NCBI RefSeq assembly: GCF_943193085.1
Contig: NZ_CALPCU010000009.1
Location: 13,295-77,294, forward strand
Length of the DNA stretch: 64,000 nt
Reading direction: 5' to 3'
Source of the DNA: Vermiculatibacterium agrestimuris
Lineage (GTDB): Bacteria > Bacillota > Clostridia > Oscillospirales > Oscillospiraceae
Positions 57,842 through 64,000 of this stretch are shown piece by piece. A program made the translations under genes and the position numbers. Every line of letters starts with the position of its first letter. Positions within the stretch are counted from its first letter, which is position 1. The notes under the pieces are model-generated. The model did not search any database. It saw only the letters and a program-made list of their open reading frames with translations, and had not been told where the DNA came from.

Positions 57842-58924
57842 GTGAAGGTGCCAAAAGCCCGGAAGCTCCCCTCCGGGAAGTGGTTCATCCAGCTCCGCCT
57901 GGGTGGCGAGAGCATCCCCGTCAGCGCCCGAACAGAAAAGGAGTGTACCAGGCAAGCCCAGCTCATAAAATCCGAGTATCTGGCCGGCAAACGGGCGCCG
58001 GCCGCTCCGGATGAAGAAGAGCCCGAGAAACTCCCCACCCTGGCCGAGGCCATAGAGAGCTATATGGAATCCCGCAGCAACATCCTGTCCCCCGCCACCA
58101 TACGCGGCTATGAAGGCATCAAGCGAAACCGCTTCAAGGGACTCATGGATCGTTCTCTGTCGGATATAACAGAGGATGACTATATGGCCGCCTGCAACGC
58201 GGAGGCTCGTCTTTGCGGGGCAAAGACACTGAAGAACGCATGGGGGCTTGTAAAGTCTGTTGTCAAAGCTGAAGCCGGGATCACGATGCCGGAGATCCCA
58301 CTTCCCCAGGTCGTCCCCAATGCCCGTGACTTCCTGGATGCAGATGATATCCCCAAGTTTATCGCCGCCGTCCATGGCAGCAAGTATGAGATCCCCTTCC
58401 TCCTGGCTCTGTCCAGTCTGCGCCGCTCTGAGATCATGGCCCTCAGGTGGGAAAACGTAGATCTTCCCCATCGGCGGATCAAGGTAAAGGGCGCTGCCGT
58501 CCCAGACAAAAACCACAAGCTGGTGCAAAAAGCGGAGAACAAAAACCGCTCGTCGACCAGGATCATCCCGATCCTCATAGACGAGCTACACGCCGCCCTG
58601 GCGGCAGCTGAGCAACCATCTGGCCCAGTCGTCACTTGTGGCCCTGACGCCATCCGCAGGGCCTTGCACAAGATCTGCGAGGCAAACAAGCTCCCCTCCG
58701 TCACGCTCCACGGTCTCCGCCACTCTTTCGCTTCTTTGGCCTATCACCTCAAGGTGCCCGAGCAGATTACCATGGAGATCGGCGGCTGGAGCGATAACCA
58801 GACAATGCGCAAGATCTACACCCACATCGCCCAGTCTGACATTAAGCGCTATGAGAAGGCCTTCGAAGGTTTTTTCAAGAAAAATGCTAACAAAAATGCT
58901 AACGGCGATTCTACATCATTGTAA
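57842..58924 (+). CDS. int: Tyrosine integrase
   Basis: The 360-residue protein has an N-terminal arm-binding domain (~1-55), a SAM-like core-binding domain (~60-160) and the catalytic domain. Catalytic residues seen are Arg in SSLRRSEIM (~194), HGLRHSFAS (290-298) and Tyr326 in KIYTHI; the usual second His is Trp in GGWSDN. GTG at 57842 is the start, 10 bp after GGAGG. The codons for the end (KKNANKNANG) encode the right arm-type repeats. It integrates the phage at tRNA-Ser. Confidence 0.95.
   Translation: MKVPKARKLPSGKWFIQLRLGGESIPVSARTEKECTRQAQLIKSEYLAGKRAPAAPDEEEPEKLPTLAEAIESYMESRSNILSPATIRGYEGIKRNRFKGLMDRSLSDITEDDYMAACNAEARLCGAKTLKNAWGLVKSVVKAEAGITMPEIPLPQVVPNARDFLDADDIPKFIAAVHGSKYEIPFLLALSSLRRSEIMALRWENVDLPHRRIKVKGAAVPDKNHKLVQKAENKNRSSTRIIPILIDELHAALAAAEQPSGPVVTCGPDAIRRALHKICEANKLPSVTLHGLRHSFASLAYHLKVPEQITMEIGGWSDNQTMRKIYTHIAQSDIKRYEKAFEGFFKKNANKNANGDSTSL
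58881..58903 (+). repeat. Integrase arm-type repeats, right end, inside int
   Basis: Two copies of AAAATGCTAAC 12 bp apart match the pair at 17766-17788. They code for NAN-K-NAN at the integrase C-terminus. Confidence 0.65.
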
Positions 58925-58947
58925 TTACAGTGATTTTTGGAATTTTA

Positions 58948-58983
58948 TCGAGGGTTCGAATCCCTCCCACTGCGCCAAAAAGA
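58948..58983. repeat. attR
   Basis: A 36-bp copy of the tRNA-Ser 3' end, 24 bp after the integrase stop, without the rest of the tRNA. Confidence 0.92.
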
Positions 58984-59010
58984 GACACCCGCCGGGGTGT
59001 CTCTTTTTTT
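58981..59010 (+). terminator. Original host terminator of tRNA-Ser
   Basis: The 10-bp stem AGAGACACCC / GGGTGTCTCT with loop GCCG is followed by a T-run. Before integration it lay directly behind the tRNA. Confidence 0.88.
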
Positions 59011-59077
59011 GCTTCAAGAGATCGGGAGCGCAAGAACCTCGCTCGGTCTCCTTTCCATCTACAGCTTACACGCTCCC

Positions 59078-59106
59078 TTGACCCTGCCGCTGTTACATGG
59101 TATACT
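59078..59106 (+). promoter_or_regulatory. Promoter of the NlpC/P60 gene
   Basis: TTGACC (59078-59083) and TATACT (59101-59106) are 17 bp apart. Confidence 0.7.
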
Positions 59107-59157
59107 CTAAATGTATTATTTTGTCTTTTTTGCAGACAGAAAGGGAGCGTGCGCGCT

Positions 59158-60111
59158 ATGGGCCAACAATTGAAACGGCTGCTCTCCGGCGGGATCCTCT
59201 GCCTGGGATTGTTCCTTCTCTGCACAGCCGGGGCCTCCGCTTTGGATCTGGGCATCGGGACGGTCACCGGCGACGGCCTGCGTCTGCGGGAACAGCCCAG
59301 CTCCGACGCCGCCATTCTGGACATCGCCGCCATCGGGGAGCGTGTCATTGTGCTGGAGGACGCGGGAGGCGGCTGGTATAAGGTCGACCGCGACTGCACA
59401 GAGGGTTATATGTCCGCCCAATACCTCTCCCTGGCCACCCAGTCCGACGCCGTCATGGGCTATGGCCTGGTACAGGCCGAGGGCGGGATCCTCAATATCC
59501 GCTCCGGCCCCGGCACCGGCTATGACCGCGTCGGCTCGCTGACGGACGGCTCCGTGGTCACCATTACCGGGATGGACGCCGGCTGGTTCAGGATCGACAC
59601 CGGCAGCGTCACCGGCTATGTCTCCAGCGACTACATGGTCACCTGCAAGGACAGCGCCGGCTCCCGCGGAGAGGCGTCCCGCCCCGCCGAGCCGGAGCCC
59701 GCCCCTGCCGCTGTCTCCTCCGCCGTCCCCGTCTCCCCCCTGGGCTGGCAGGTGCCCATCGTGGCGGAATGGTTCCTGGGCATCCCTTACATATGGGGCG
59801 GCGACTCTCCGGAGGGCTTTGACTGCTCCGGATTTACCTACTATGTGTTCGGCCTGTTTGACCGTGAGCTCAACCGCACCGCCACCGGTCAGCTGGACAA
59901 CGGCGTGCCCGTCTCCCGGGATGAGCTGCTCCCCGGCGACCTGGTCTTCTTCTACAATGGACAGGTCTCCACCCCGGTGTCCCATGTGGGCATCTACGTG
60001 GGAGAAAACCGTTTTATCCATGCCTCTACCAACTCCTATCGGGTGCAGTATGACAGTTTGGATTCCAATTATTACAGCAACGCCTTTGTCTATGCCCGGC
60101 GTATCTTCTGA
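59158..60111 (+). CDS. Secreted NlpC/P60 peptidoglycan hydrolase with two SH3b domains
   Basis: The 317-residue protein has a signal peptide (hydrophobic residues ~10-27, cut near ASALD). SH3b domains follow at ~32-100 (DGLRLREQPSSDAAIL) and ~103-165 (GILNIRSGPGTGYDRVG). A Pro/Ala linker leads to the NlpC/P60 domain (~195-317) with Cys in FDCSGF, His in PVSHVGIYV and His in RFIHAS. It cleaves cell-wall stem peptides. The ATG at 59158 is chosen because only it gives a signal peptide. Confidence 0.94.
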   Translation: MGQQLKRLLSGGILCLGLFLLCTAGASALDLGIGTVTGDGLRLREQPSSDAAILDIAAIGERVIVLEDAGGGWYKVDRDCTEGYMSAQYLSLATQSDAVMGYGLVQAEGGILNIRSGPGTGYDRVGSLTDGSVVTITGMDAGWFRIDTGSVTGYVSSDYMVTCKDSAGSRGEASRPAEPEPAPAAVSSAVPVSPLGWQVPIVAEWFLGIPYIWGGDSPEGFDCSGFTYYVFGLFDRELNRTATGQLDNGVPVSRDELLPGDLVFFYNGQVSTPVSHVGIYVGENRFIHASTNSYRVQYDSLDSNYYSNAFVYARRIF

Positions 60112-60126
60112 TCGGAGGCTCACCTC

Positions 60127-61119
60127 ATGAAACGACATACTCCCGCCGGACAAAAAGGCTCCGCCGCGGTTGTTCTGGCTCTCTCCCTGCTCTCCGCCGC
60201 CTACTGCCTGGGCGGGCCCTCCGAGGCTTTGGGCTCAGAGCTTCCCGCCCCCCCGGCCGCCCTCTCCGCCGCGGCCCAGTCTTCCGCTCCCGCCGTCCAG
60301 CGCCCCGACATGGAGCAGCTGGAAGAGCACGGCTATTACATCGACGCGCTGGTCAACCGGGGCCCTCTGGACAACCGGCAGGCCCCCCGCCATGCCTACC
60401 GAAAAACAGAGCAGCGGCAATACTCCCGCCAGGCCGCGGATCAGGTGGTGGAGACCATACTGGACTCCATCATCACCCCCGACATGGACGCGTCTCAGCA
60501 GTGTTCGGCGGTCTATTACTACATCAAGGGCTGTATCACCTGCGACGGCACCTCCGTCAAGTCGGACTGGCGGCAGGCGGCCTATTGGGGCTTCACCACC
60601 GGCAAGGGCGACGAGTACACCTTCTACGCCTGCTCCCGCGCCCTGCTCACCGGCCTGGGTTTTCAGGTGCAGGAGGTGAAACGGGAGAGCGACACCCTCA
60701 CCGAGCCCCACTCCTGGAGCCTTGTGAACTACGGCGCAGGCTGGTACCACTTCGATCCCTGCCCCCATCTGAAGCGCGACCCGCTGTTTATCTGCTGCCT
60801 GTCTACCGATCAGCAGCTGATGGATTTCAACGCCGAAGCGAAGCGGGACTACTACGCCTTCGATCCCGACGCCTACCCGGAGCGGATGGGCGGCCCCGCC
60901 GTCATTACCCAGGTCTCTCCCCTCCCCGTGGAGAGCGAGAACCCTTTGGCGACGCCCTCCTCTGCGGTCACCCCTACTCCCTCCCCCACAAGCAGCGCGG
61001 CCCCCACGCCCACGCCGGAGCCTGAGGCCACGCCCACTCCGACCCCCGTCCCGGAACCCACGCCGCCCCCCGCTCCTGTCCCCGACACAGAGGAGCCCCT
61101 GCTGCCGCCGGGCGCGTAA
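60127..61119 (+). CDS. Secreted transglutaminase-like protein with Pro/Thr-rich tail
   Basis: The 330-residue protein has a signal peptide, then a transglutaminase/protease-like core: Cys in GDEYTFYACSRALLTGLGF, His in TEPHSWSLVNY and Asp in WYHFDPCPH. The last ~70 residues are Pro/Thr/Glu repeats that would span the wall. It lies 15 bp after the NlpC/P60 gene, so both are likely cotranscribed and act on the cell surface. The substrate is unknown. Confidence 0.85.
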   Translation: MKRHTPAGQKGSAAVVLALSLLSAAYCLGGPSEALGSELPAPPAALSAAAQSSAPAVQRPDMEQLEEHGYYIDALVNRGPLDNRQAPRHAYRKTEQRQYSRQAADQVVETILDSIITPDMDASQQCSAVYYYIKGCITCDGTSVKSDWRQAAYWGFTTGKGDEYTFYACSRALLTGLGFQVQEVKRESDTLTEPHSWSLVNYGAGWYHFDPCPHLKRDPLFICCLSTDQQLMDFNAEAKRDYYAFDPDAYPERMGGPAVITQVSPLPVESENPLATPSSAVTPTPSPTSSAAPTPTPEPEATPTPTPVPEPTPPPAPVPDTEEPLLPPGA

Positions 61120-61124
61120 AAAGC

Positions 61125-61165
61125 AAAAAAGCACCCGGTATCCGAGTGGATACCGGGTGCTTTTT
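61125..61165. terminator. Bidirectional terminator
   Basis: The 13-bp stem GCACCCGGTATCC / GGATACCGGGTGC is flanked by A-run and T-run, serving the genes on both sides. Confidence 0.9.
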
Positions 61166-61170
61166 GTTTC

Positions 61171-61704
61171 TCAGTAATTGTCGGCCTTGATCTCAAAGTA
61201 GGCTTTGGGATGACCGCACACGGGGCAGACCTCGGGGGCCTCCAGGCCATACTCCAAATGTCCGCAGTTGCGGCAGTACCACACCTTCACTTGGGCCCGC
61301 TTGAAGACCTCGCCCTTGGCAAGGTTCTCAGCCAGCTGTACGTAACGGTCTTCATGGCTCTTCTCGATCTTGGCCACTGCGTCAAAGGCGTCAGCCAGCG
61401 CGATGAAGCCCTCTTCCCGGGCGGTCTGGGCCATCTCCTTGTACATTTCAGTCCATTCCTCGTGTTCGCCCTCGGCGGCGGCCAGGAGGTTGGCGGCGGT
61501 GTCGCCGATGCCGGACAGCGCCTTGAACCAGAGCTTGGCGTGCTCCTTCTCGTTGCCGGCGGTCTCCTCAAAGATGGCGGCGATCTGCTCATAGCCCTCC
61601 TTGCGGGCCTGGCTGGCAAAGTATGTGTACTTGTTGCGGGCCTGGGACTCTCCTGCGAATGCCTTCCACAGATTGGCCTCTGTCTTGCTGCCTTTCAATT
61701 CCAT
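61171..61704 (-). CDS. Rubrerythrin
   Basis: The 177-residue protein has a ferritin-like diiron domain with Glu motifs (AGESQARNKY; ETAGNEKEHAKLW; KIEKSHEDRY) and a C-terminal rubredoxin domain with two Cys pairs (WYCRNCGHLEYG, VCPVCGHP). It reduces peroxides in anaerobes. It is 25 bp downstream of the PerR-type regulator on the same strand. Confidence 0.96.
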   Translation of the reverse strand: MELKGSKTEANLWKAFAGESQARNKYTYFASQARKEGYEQIAAIFEETAGNEKEHAKLWFKALSGIGDTAANLLAAAEGEHEEWTEMYKEMAQTAREEGFIALADAFDAVAKIEKSHEDRYVQLAENLAKGEVFKRAQVKVWYCRNCGHLEYGLEAPEVCPVCGHPKAYFEIKADNY

Positions 61705-61729
61705 TTGCCACGATCTCCTTTCAAAATTT

Positions 61730-62152
61730 TTACTCTATCGTCCTTTTCTGTCCGTTATCAGTTACGCCCTGACAGTCCGGGCAAAAGCCGGTAAAGGTCA
61801 GGTCGTGACTTTCGATTTGAAATCCCTTTACCTGAGCGGCCTGGACGTCGATCTGCGCATCATAGGGCACCTCCAGGTCAAAGACCCTGCCGCAGCGCTT
61901 GCAGCGAAAATGGGAGTGTGGCCGCACCTCGGCGTCGTACCGCTCCACCGGGAAGGGCATCCGAATGAGCACACCCTCCTCCGCCAGAAGGTTCAGGTTG
62001 CGGTACACCGTTCCCAGGCTCAAATTGGGGTTGGCGTGCTTAAGCCACTGGTAGACCATCTCTGCTGTGGGATGTTCCTTGCTGCCGCACACCGCCTGAT
62101 AGATCAGTTCCCGCTGTCTGGAATAACGTTTTCCGACCATGGCTTCCTCCAT
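61730..62152 (-). CDS. Fur-family peroxide/metal regulator (PerR-like)
   Basis: The 140-residue protein has a winged helix (HPTAEMVYQWLKHANPNLSL; GTVYRNLNLLAEEG) and the metal-binding HSHFRCKRCG with a second CxxC (FCPDC). Pairing with rubrerythrin points to PerR rather than Fur, sensing peroxide. It probably represses its own operon. Confidence 0.9.
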   Translation of the reverse strand: MEEAMVGKRYSRQRELIYQAVCGSKEHPTAEMVYQWLKHANPNLSLGTVYRNLNLLAEEGVLIRMPFPVERYDAEVRPHSHFRCKRCGRVFDLEVPYDAQIDVQAAQVKGFQIESHDLTFTGFCPDCQGVTDNGQKRTIE

Positions 62153-62179
62153 CAGTATTGAGAATAATTCCTTTTATTA

Positions 62180-62208
62180 ATATAAAATAGCAGCTTAAAA
62201 AATGCAAG
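62180..62208 (-). promoter_or_regulatory. Promoter of the perR-rubrerythrin operon
   Basis: TTGCAT (62203-62208) and TATATT (62180-62185) are 17 bp apart on the minus strand. A PerR/Fur-box-like TGAGAATAATT lies just downstream at 62159-62169. Confidence 0.6.
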
Positions 62209-62320
62209 TATTTTTTGGACTTTTCTTTCTGTTTTTCCCGGGAGTGAAACCGGAAATTCAGTGCATACTACCCTTCGGATGGAGATTCCAACGATCATGT
62301 TCTTTTAGGAGGAGAAGGGA

Positions 62321-62614
62321 ATGAAAGGGAAGATCAGTCTGTTTGCCCTTGCGCTGACGCTGACTGCGGCCCTGGCGGCCTGCTCCAGCGCCGACGCTCC
62401 GGCGGTGACCCCTACCCCGGATAACACCAACCCCACCGCACCCTCGGCCACTTCGGCCGAGCCCAGCGGCAGCGTGGCCCAGGGAGCCGCCCGTGCCGGC
62501 GACGCCATTGGCGACGTGGCCCGCGGTGCTGTGGACGGGATCGGCGACATGGTCAACGGTGTGGGCAACGCCGCCCGTGATGTGGGCGACGGCATCCACG
62601 ACGCTGTCCGGTAA
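62321..62614 (+). CDS. Small lipoprotein with amphipathic repeats
   Basis: The 97-residue protein has a lipoprotein signal with lipobox LAAC (Cys21), a Thr/Pro-rich stretch and a C-terminal half of repeated Gly-Asp-x-x units (GDAIGDVARGAVDGIGDM). The helix-like repeats may contact the membrane. Function is unknown. The RBS is AGGAGGAG. Confidence 0.75.
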   Translation: MKGKISLFALALTLTAALAACSSADAPAVTPTPDNTNPTAPSATSAEPSGSVAQGAARAGDAIGDVARGAVDGIGDMVNGVGNAARDVGDGIHDAVR

Positions 62615-62625
62615 ATTCGGGGCGC

Positions 62626-62662
62626 AAAAAAGCACGGCTCAGAGAATGAGCCGTGCTTTTTT
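62626..62662. terminator. Terminator after the lipoprotein gene
   Basis: The 11-bp stem AGCACGGCTCA / TGAGCCGTGCT is flanked by AAAAAA and TTTTTT. Confidence 0.9.
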
Positions 62663-62739
62663 ATCCTTTTTCCCCTGTATCGGGACAAAACCTTCCGGAA
62701 TAGAATGGAAAAGATTGCTTGTAAAGGGAGGTCTCGCCC

Positions 62740-63435
62740 ATGCTCTCCGCCTGGCTCGTGCTGATGCTCCACACCCTTTTCTTCCCCCTTCGCCTGTCCA
62801 CCTCCACCGGTTCCTTTCCCCGGGCCCTGAAACCGGAGGAGGAGCGCGAGTGCCTGGAGCGGGCCGCAGCGGGCGATCCCAAGGCCCGGGACGAGCTTAT
62901 TGTCCACAACCTGCGTCTGGTCGCCCACATTGTGAAGAAGTACTACACCCAATCCTGTGAGCAGGACGACCTGATCTCCATCGGCACCATCGGGCTGATC
63001 AAGGGCATCTCCACCTTTAAGCCGGATCGGAACGTACGTCTTGCTACATATGCCTCCCGGTGCATTGAAAACGAGATTTTGATGTACTTCCGCTCCCAGA
63101 AAAAGCTCCAGGGGGAGGTCTCCCTGTCCGACACCCTGGACGCCGAGGGGGAGGCGGGCTCTCTTTCCCTGATGGATGTGCTCCGGGTGGACGACAACAT
63201 GCTGGAGGAGCTCTCCGCCCGGGACGCGGGGACGGCGGTACGCAAGTGCGTGGAGGATTGTCTGGAGGAGCGGGAAAAGCGGGTGGTCTGCCTGCGTTAC
63301 GGCCTGTGCGGCGCCCATCCCCTCACCCAGCGGGAGATCGCCCAGCAGTGCGGCATCAGCCGCAGCTATGTATCCCGCATTGAGAAAAAAGCGCTGGAGA
63401 AGCTGAAGGCCGCCCTGGAAAAAGAGCTGGATTGA
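62740..63435 (+). CDS. sigK: Sporulation sigma factor SigK
   Basis: The 231-residue sigma factor has an N-terminal hydrophobic pro-sequence (WLVLMLHTLFFPL), region 2 (LISIGTIGLIKGISTFKP; RLATYASRCIENEILMYFR) and region 4 (TQREIAQQCGISRSYVSRIE). SigK directs late mother-cell transcription in spore formation. The gene is intact with no skin-type insertion. GGGAGG precedes the ATG. Confidence 0.93.
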   Translation: MLSAWLVLMLHTLFFPLRLSTSTGSFPRALKPEEERECLERAAAGDPKARDELIVHNLRLVAHIVKKYYTQSCEQDDLISIGTIGLIKGISTFKPDRNVRLATYASRCIENEILMYFRSQKKLQGEVSLSDTLDAEGEAGSLSLMDVLRVDDNMLEELSARDAGTAVRKCVEDCLEEREKRVVCLRYGLCGAHPLTQREIAQQCGISRSYVSRIEKKALEKLKAALEKELD

Positions 63436-63460
63436 CAACCCGGCCCGCCTCCAGTATAAT
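63432..63460 (+). promoter_or_regulatory. Promoter of the YhcH-family gene
   Basis: TTGACA (63432-63437) and TATAAT (63455-63460) are both perfect and 17 bp apart. The -35 box overlaps the sigK stop codon. Confidence 0.85.
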
Positions 63461-63493
63461 ATTGGCATCCAAAAACTGGCAGGAGGCGCTTCT

Positions 63494-63970
63494 ATGATCT
63501 TCTCCAAACTCAATGGCTCCGACACCTTCGCCGCCTATCCCAAGGCCATCCGCCAGGCCCTGGAGTTCCTGCGCTCCACCGATCTGATGGCCCTGCCCCT
63601 GGGCACCCACCCCATTGACGGGGAGAGAATGTTCGCCAACCTGATGGACATGACCACCCGGCCTTTTGACGCCTCCCACCCCGAGGTGCACGACAAGTAC
63701 ATCGACCTGATGTATTGGCCCGAGGGGGGCGAGCGCATCGGCGTGGCCCACCGCACCGGCGCGGAGCGGCTGGTGACGCCCCGGCCCGAGGGGGATATCG
63801 ACTTTTTGGAGGCGGTGGAGGATGAGAGCATCCTCACCGCCACCGCCGGCCACTTCGGCATTTTCTTCCCCTGGGACGCCCACCGGCCCGGCCTGATGCT
63901 GGGGGACGCACCCGCCACCAGCCGCAAGTGCGTTATCAAGATCAGCATGGAGCTTTTGAAGGATGATTGA
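63494..63970 (+). CDS. YhcH/YjgK/YiaL-family protein
   Basis: The 158-residue cupin-type protein has the family pattern: MFANLMDMTTRP, HPEVHDKYIDLMYW (metal His/Glu region), GHFGIFFPWDAHRPGLM and KCVIKI near the end. Related proteins are anomerases or sugar-binding enzymes linked to sialic-acid and galactose use; the substrate here is unknown. AGGAGG precedes the ATG. Confidence 0.92.
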   Translation: MIFSKLNGSDTFAAYPKAIRQALEFLRSTDLMALPLGTHPIDGERMFANLMDMTTRPFDASHPEVHDKYIDLMYWPEGGERIGVAHRTGAERLVTPRPEGDIDFLEAVEDESILTATAGHFGIFFPWDAHRPGLMLGDAPATSRKCVIKISMELLKDD

Positions 63971-63978
63971 AAAAGAGA

Positions 63979-64000
63979 GGCACGGCCCCGGGGCCGTGCC
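63979..64000 (+). terminator. Terminator hairpin at the window edge (partial)
   Basis: Perfect 11-bp arms GGCACGGCCCC / GGGGCCGTGCC; the T-run lies beyond the window. Confidence 0.7.

Larger units (their letters stand above)
17601..58983. mobile_element. Contractile-tailed prophage integrated in tRNA-Ser (about 41.4 kb)
   Basis: A 36-bp perfect direct repeat (17601-17636 and 58948-58983) marks attL and attR. Between them are complete modules: lysis, tail fibres, baseplate, tail, head, packaging, replication, partition, lysogeny switch and integrase. Structural genes resemble the XkdK/XkdM/XkdT (PBSX-like) contractile tail with an HK97-type head. The only clear non-phage insertion is the element at 23901-24660. 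No structural gene is visibly broken, so the prophage may be inducible. Confidence 0.95.

Noticed and set aside
58930..59157. N-terminal extension of the NlpC/P60 protein
   Set aside because: The in-frame upstream sequence covers attR and the tRNA terminator; a signal peptide appears only from the ATG at 59158.
62740..63435. skin-type prophage interruption of sigK
   Set aside because: The sigK reading frame is continuous from pro-sequence to region 4.

Overview
The window is a piece of chromosome from a high-GC, spore-forming member of the Clostridia. Gene content and codon style suggest the Oscillospiraceae (Flavonifractor-like gut bacteria), which is an inference. A sporulation sigma-K gene, an O2-stress pair (rubrerythrin and PerR-type Fur) and several LPxTG-free secreted cell-wall proteins fit a low-GC-phylum anaerobe with high GC content.

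Left arm, 1-6300, all on the minus strand: a metal-related block that shows decay. It holds a ZIP metal transporter, a frameshifted ketopantoate-reductase-like gene, an L-2-amino-thiazoline-4-carboxylate hydrolase-like gene, a small heavy-metal-binding protein, an acyl-CoA-thioesterase-type hydrolase cut off and overlapped by a methyltransferase, an autoregulated TetR repressor and the start of an ABC exporter. The ZIP and ABC promoters carry the same 18-bp inverted repeat, which looks like a DtxR/MntR-type operator.

6300-17460: DNA repair methyltransferase (ogt), a DUF5655 protein and a SpoU-type RNA methylase, followed by an eight-gene minus-strand operon for molybdate uptake and molybdenum-cofactor synthesis (modABC, moeA, a molybdopterin-binding protein, moaA, a mobB-moaC fusion, a mogA-moaE fusion). 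Its promoter is followed by a leader of about 230 nt with a terminator-like hairpin just before modA, the layout of a riboswitch. A ybaK-like editing protein and mobA lie upstream.

17540-58983: tRNA-Ser(GGA) followed by a 41.4-kb prophage bounded by a 36-bp direct repeat of the tRNA 3' end. It is a contractile-tailed (myovirus, XkdK/XkdM-type) HK97-head phage. From left to right on the minus strand lie lysis, tail fibres (one with a seven-bladed WD40-like propeller), baseplate, tape measure, a -1 frameshifted tail chaperone, tube, sheath, head, terminase, then an HUH Rep, a C5 methylase, ParAB, DnaB helicase and a replication gene with internal iterons. The regulatory end has two divergent XRE genes sharing palindromic operators. 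The lysogeny end holds an HsdR-N-like nuclease, a type I toxin/antisense-RNA pair and the integrase, whose gene end contains arm-type repeats that recur beside attL.

Two islands within the phage stand out. The first is a 710-bp insertion bounded by 25-bp inverted repeats that carries a highly structured RNA resembling HEARO/omega-RNA and two tiny ORFs but no nuclease. The second is a plus-strand membrane-protein 'moron' with its own consensus promoter and terminator, inside the minus-strand tail operon.

Right arm, 58984-64000: an NlpC/P60 cell-wall hydrolase, a transglutaminase-like secreted protein, rubrerythrin, a PerR-type regulator, a small lipoprotein, sigK and a YhcH-family protein.
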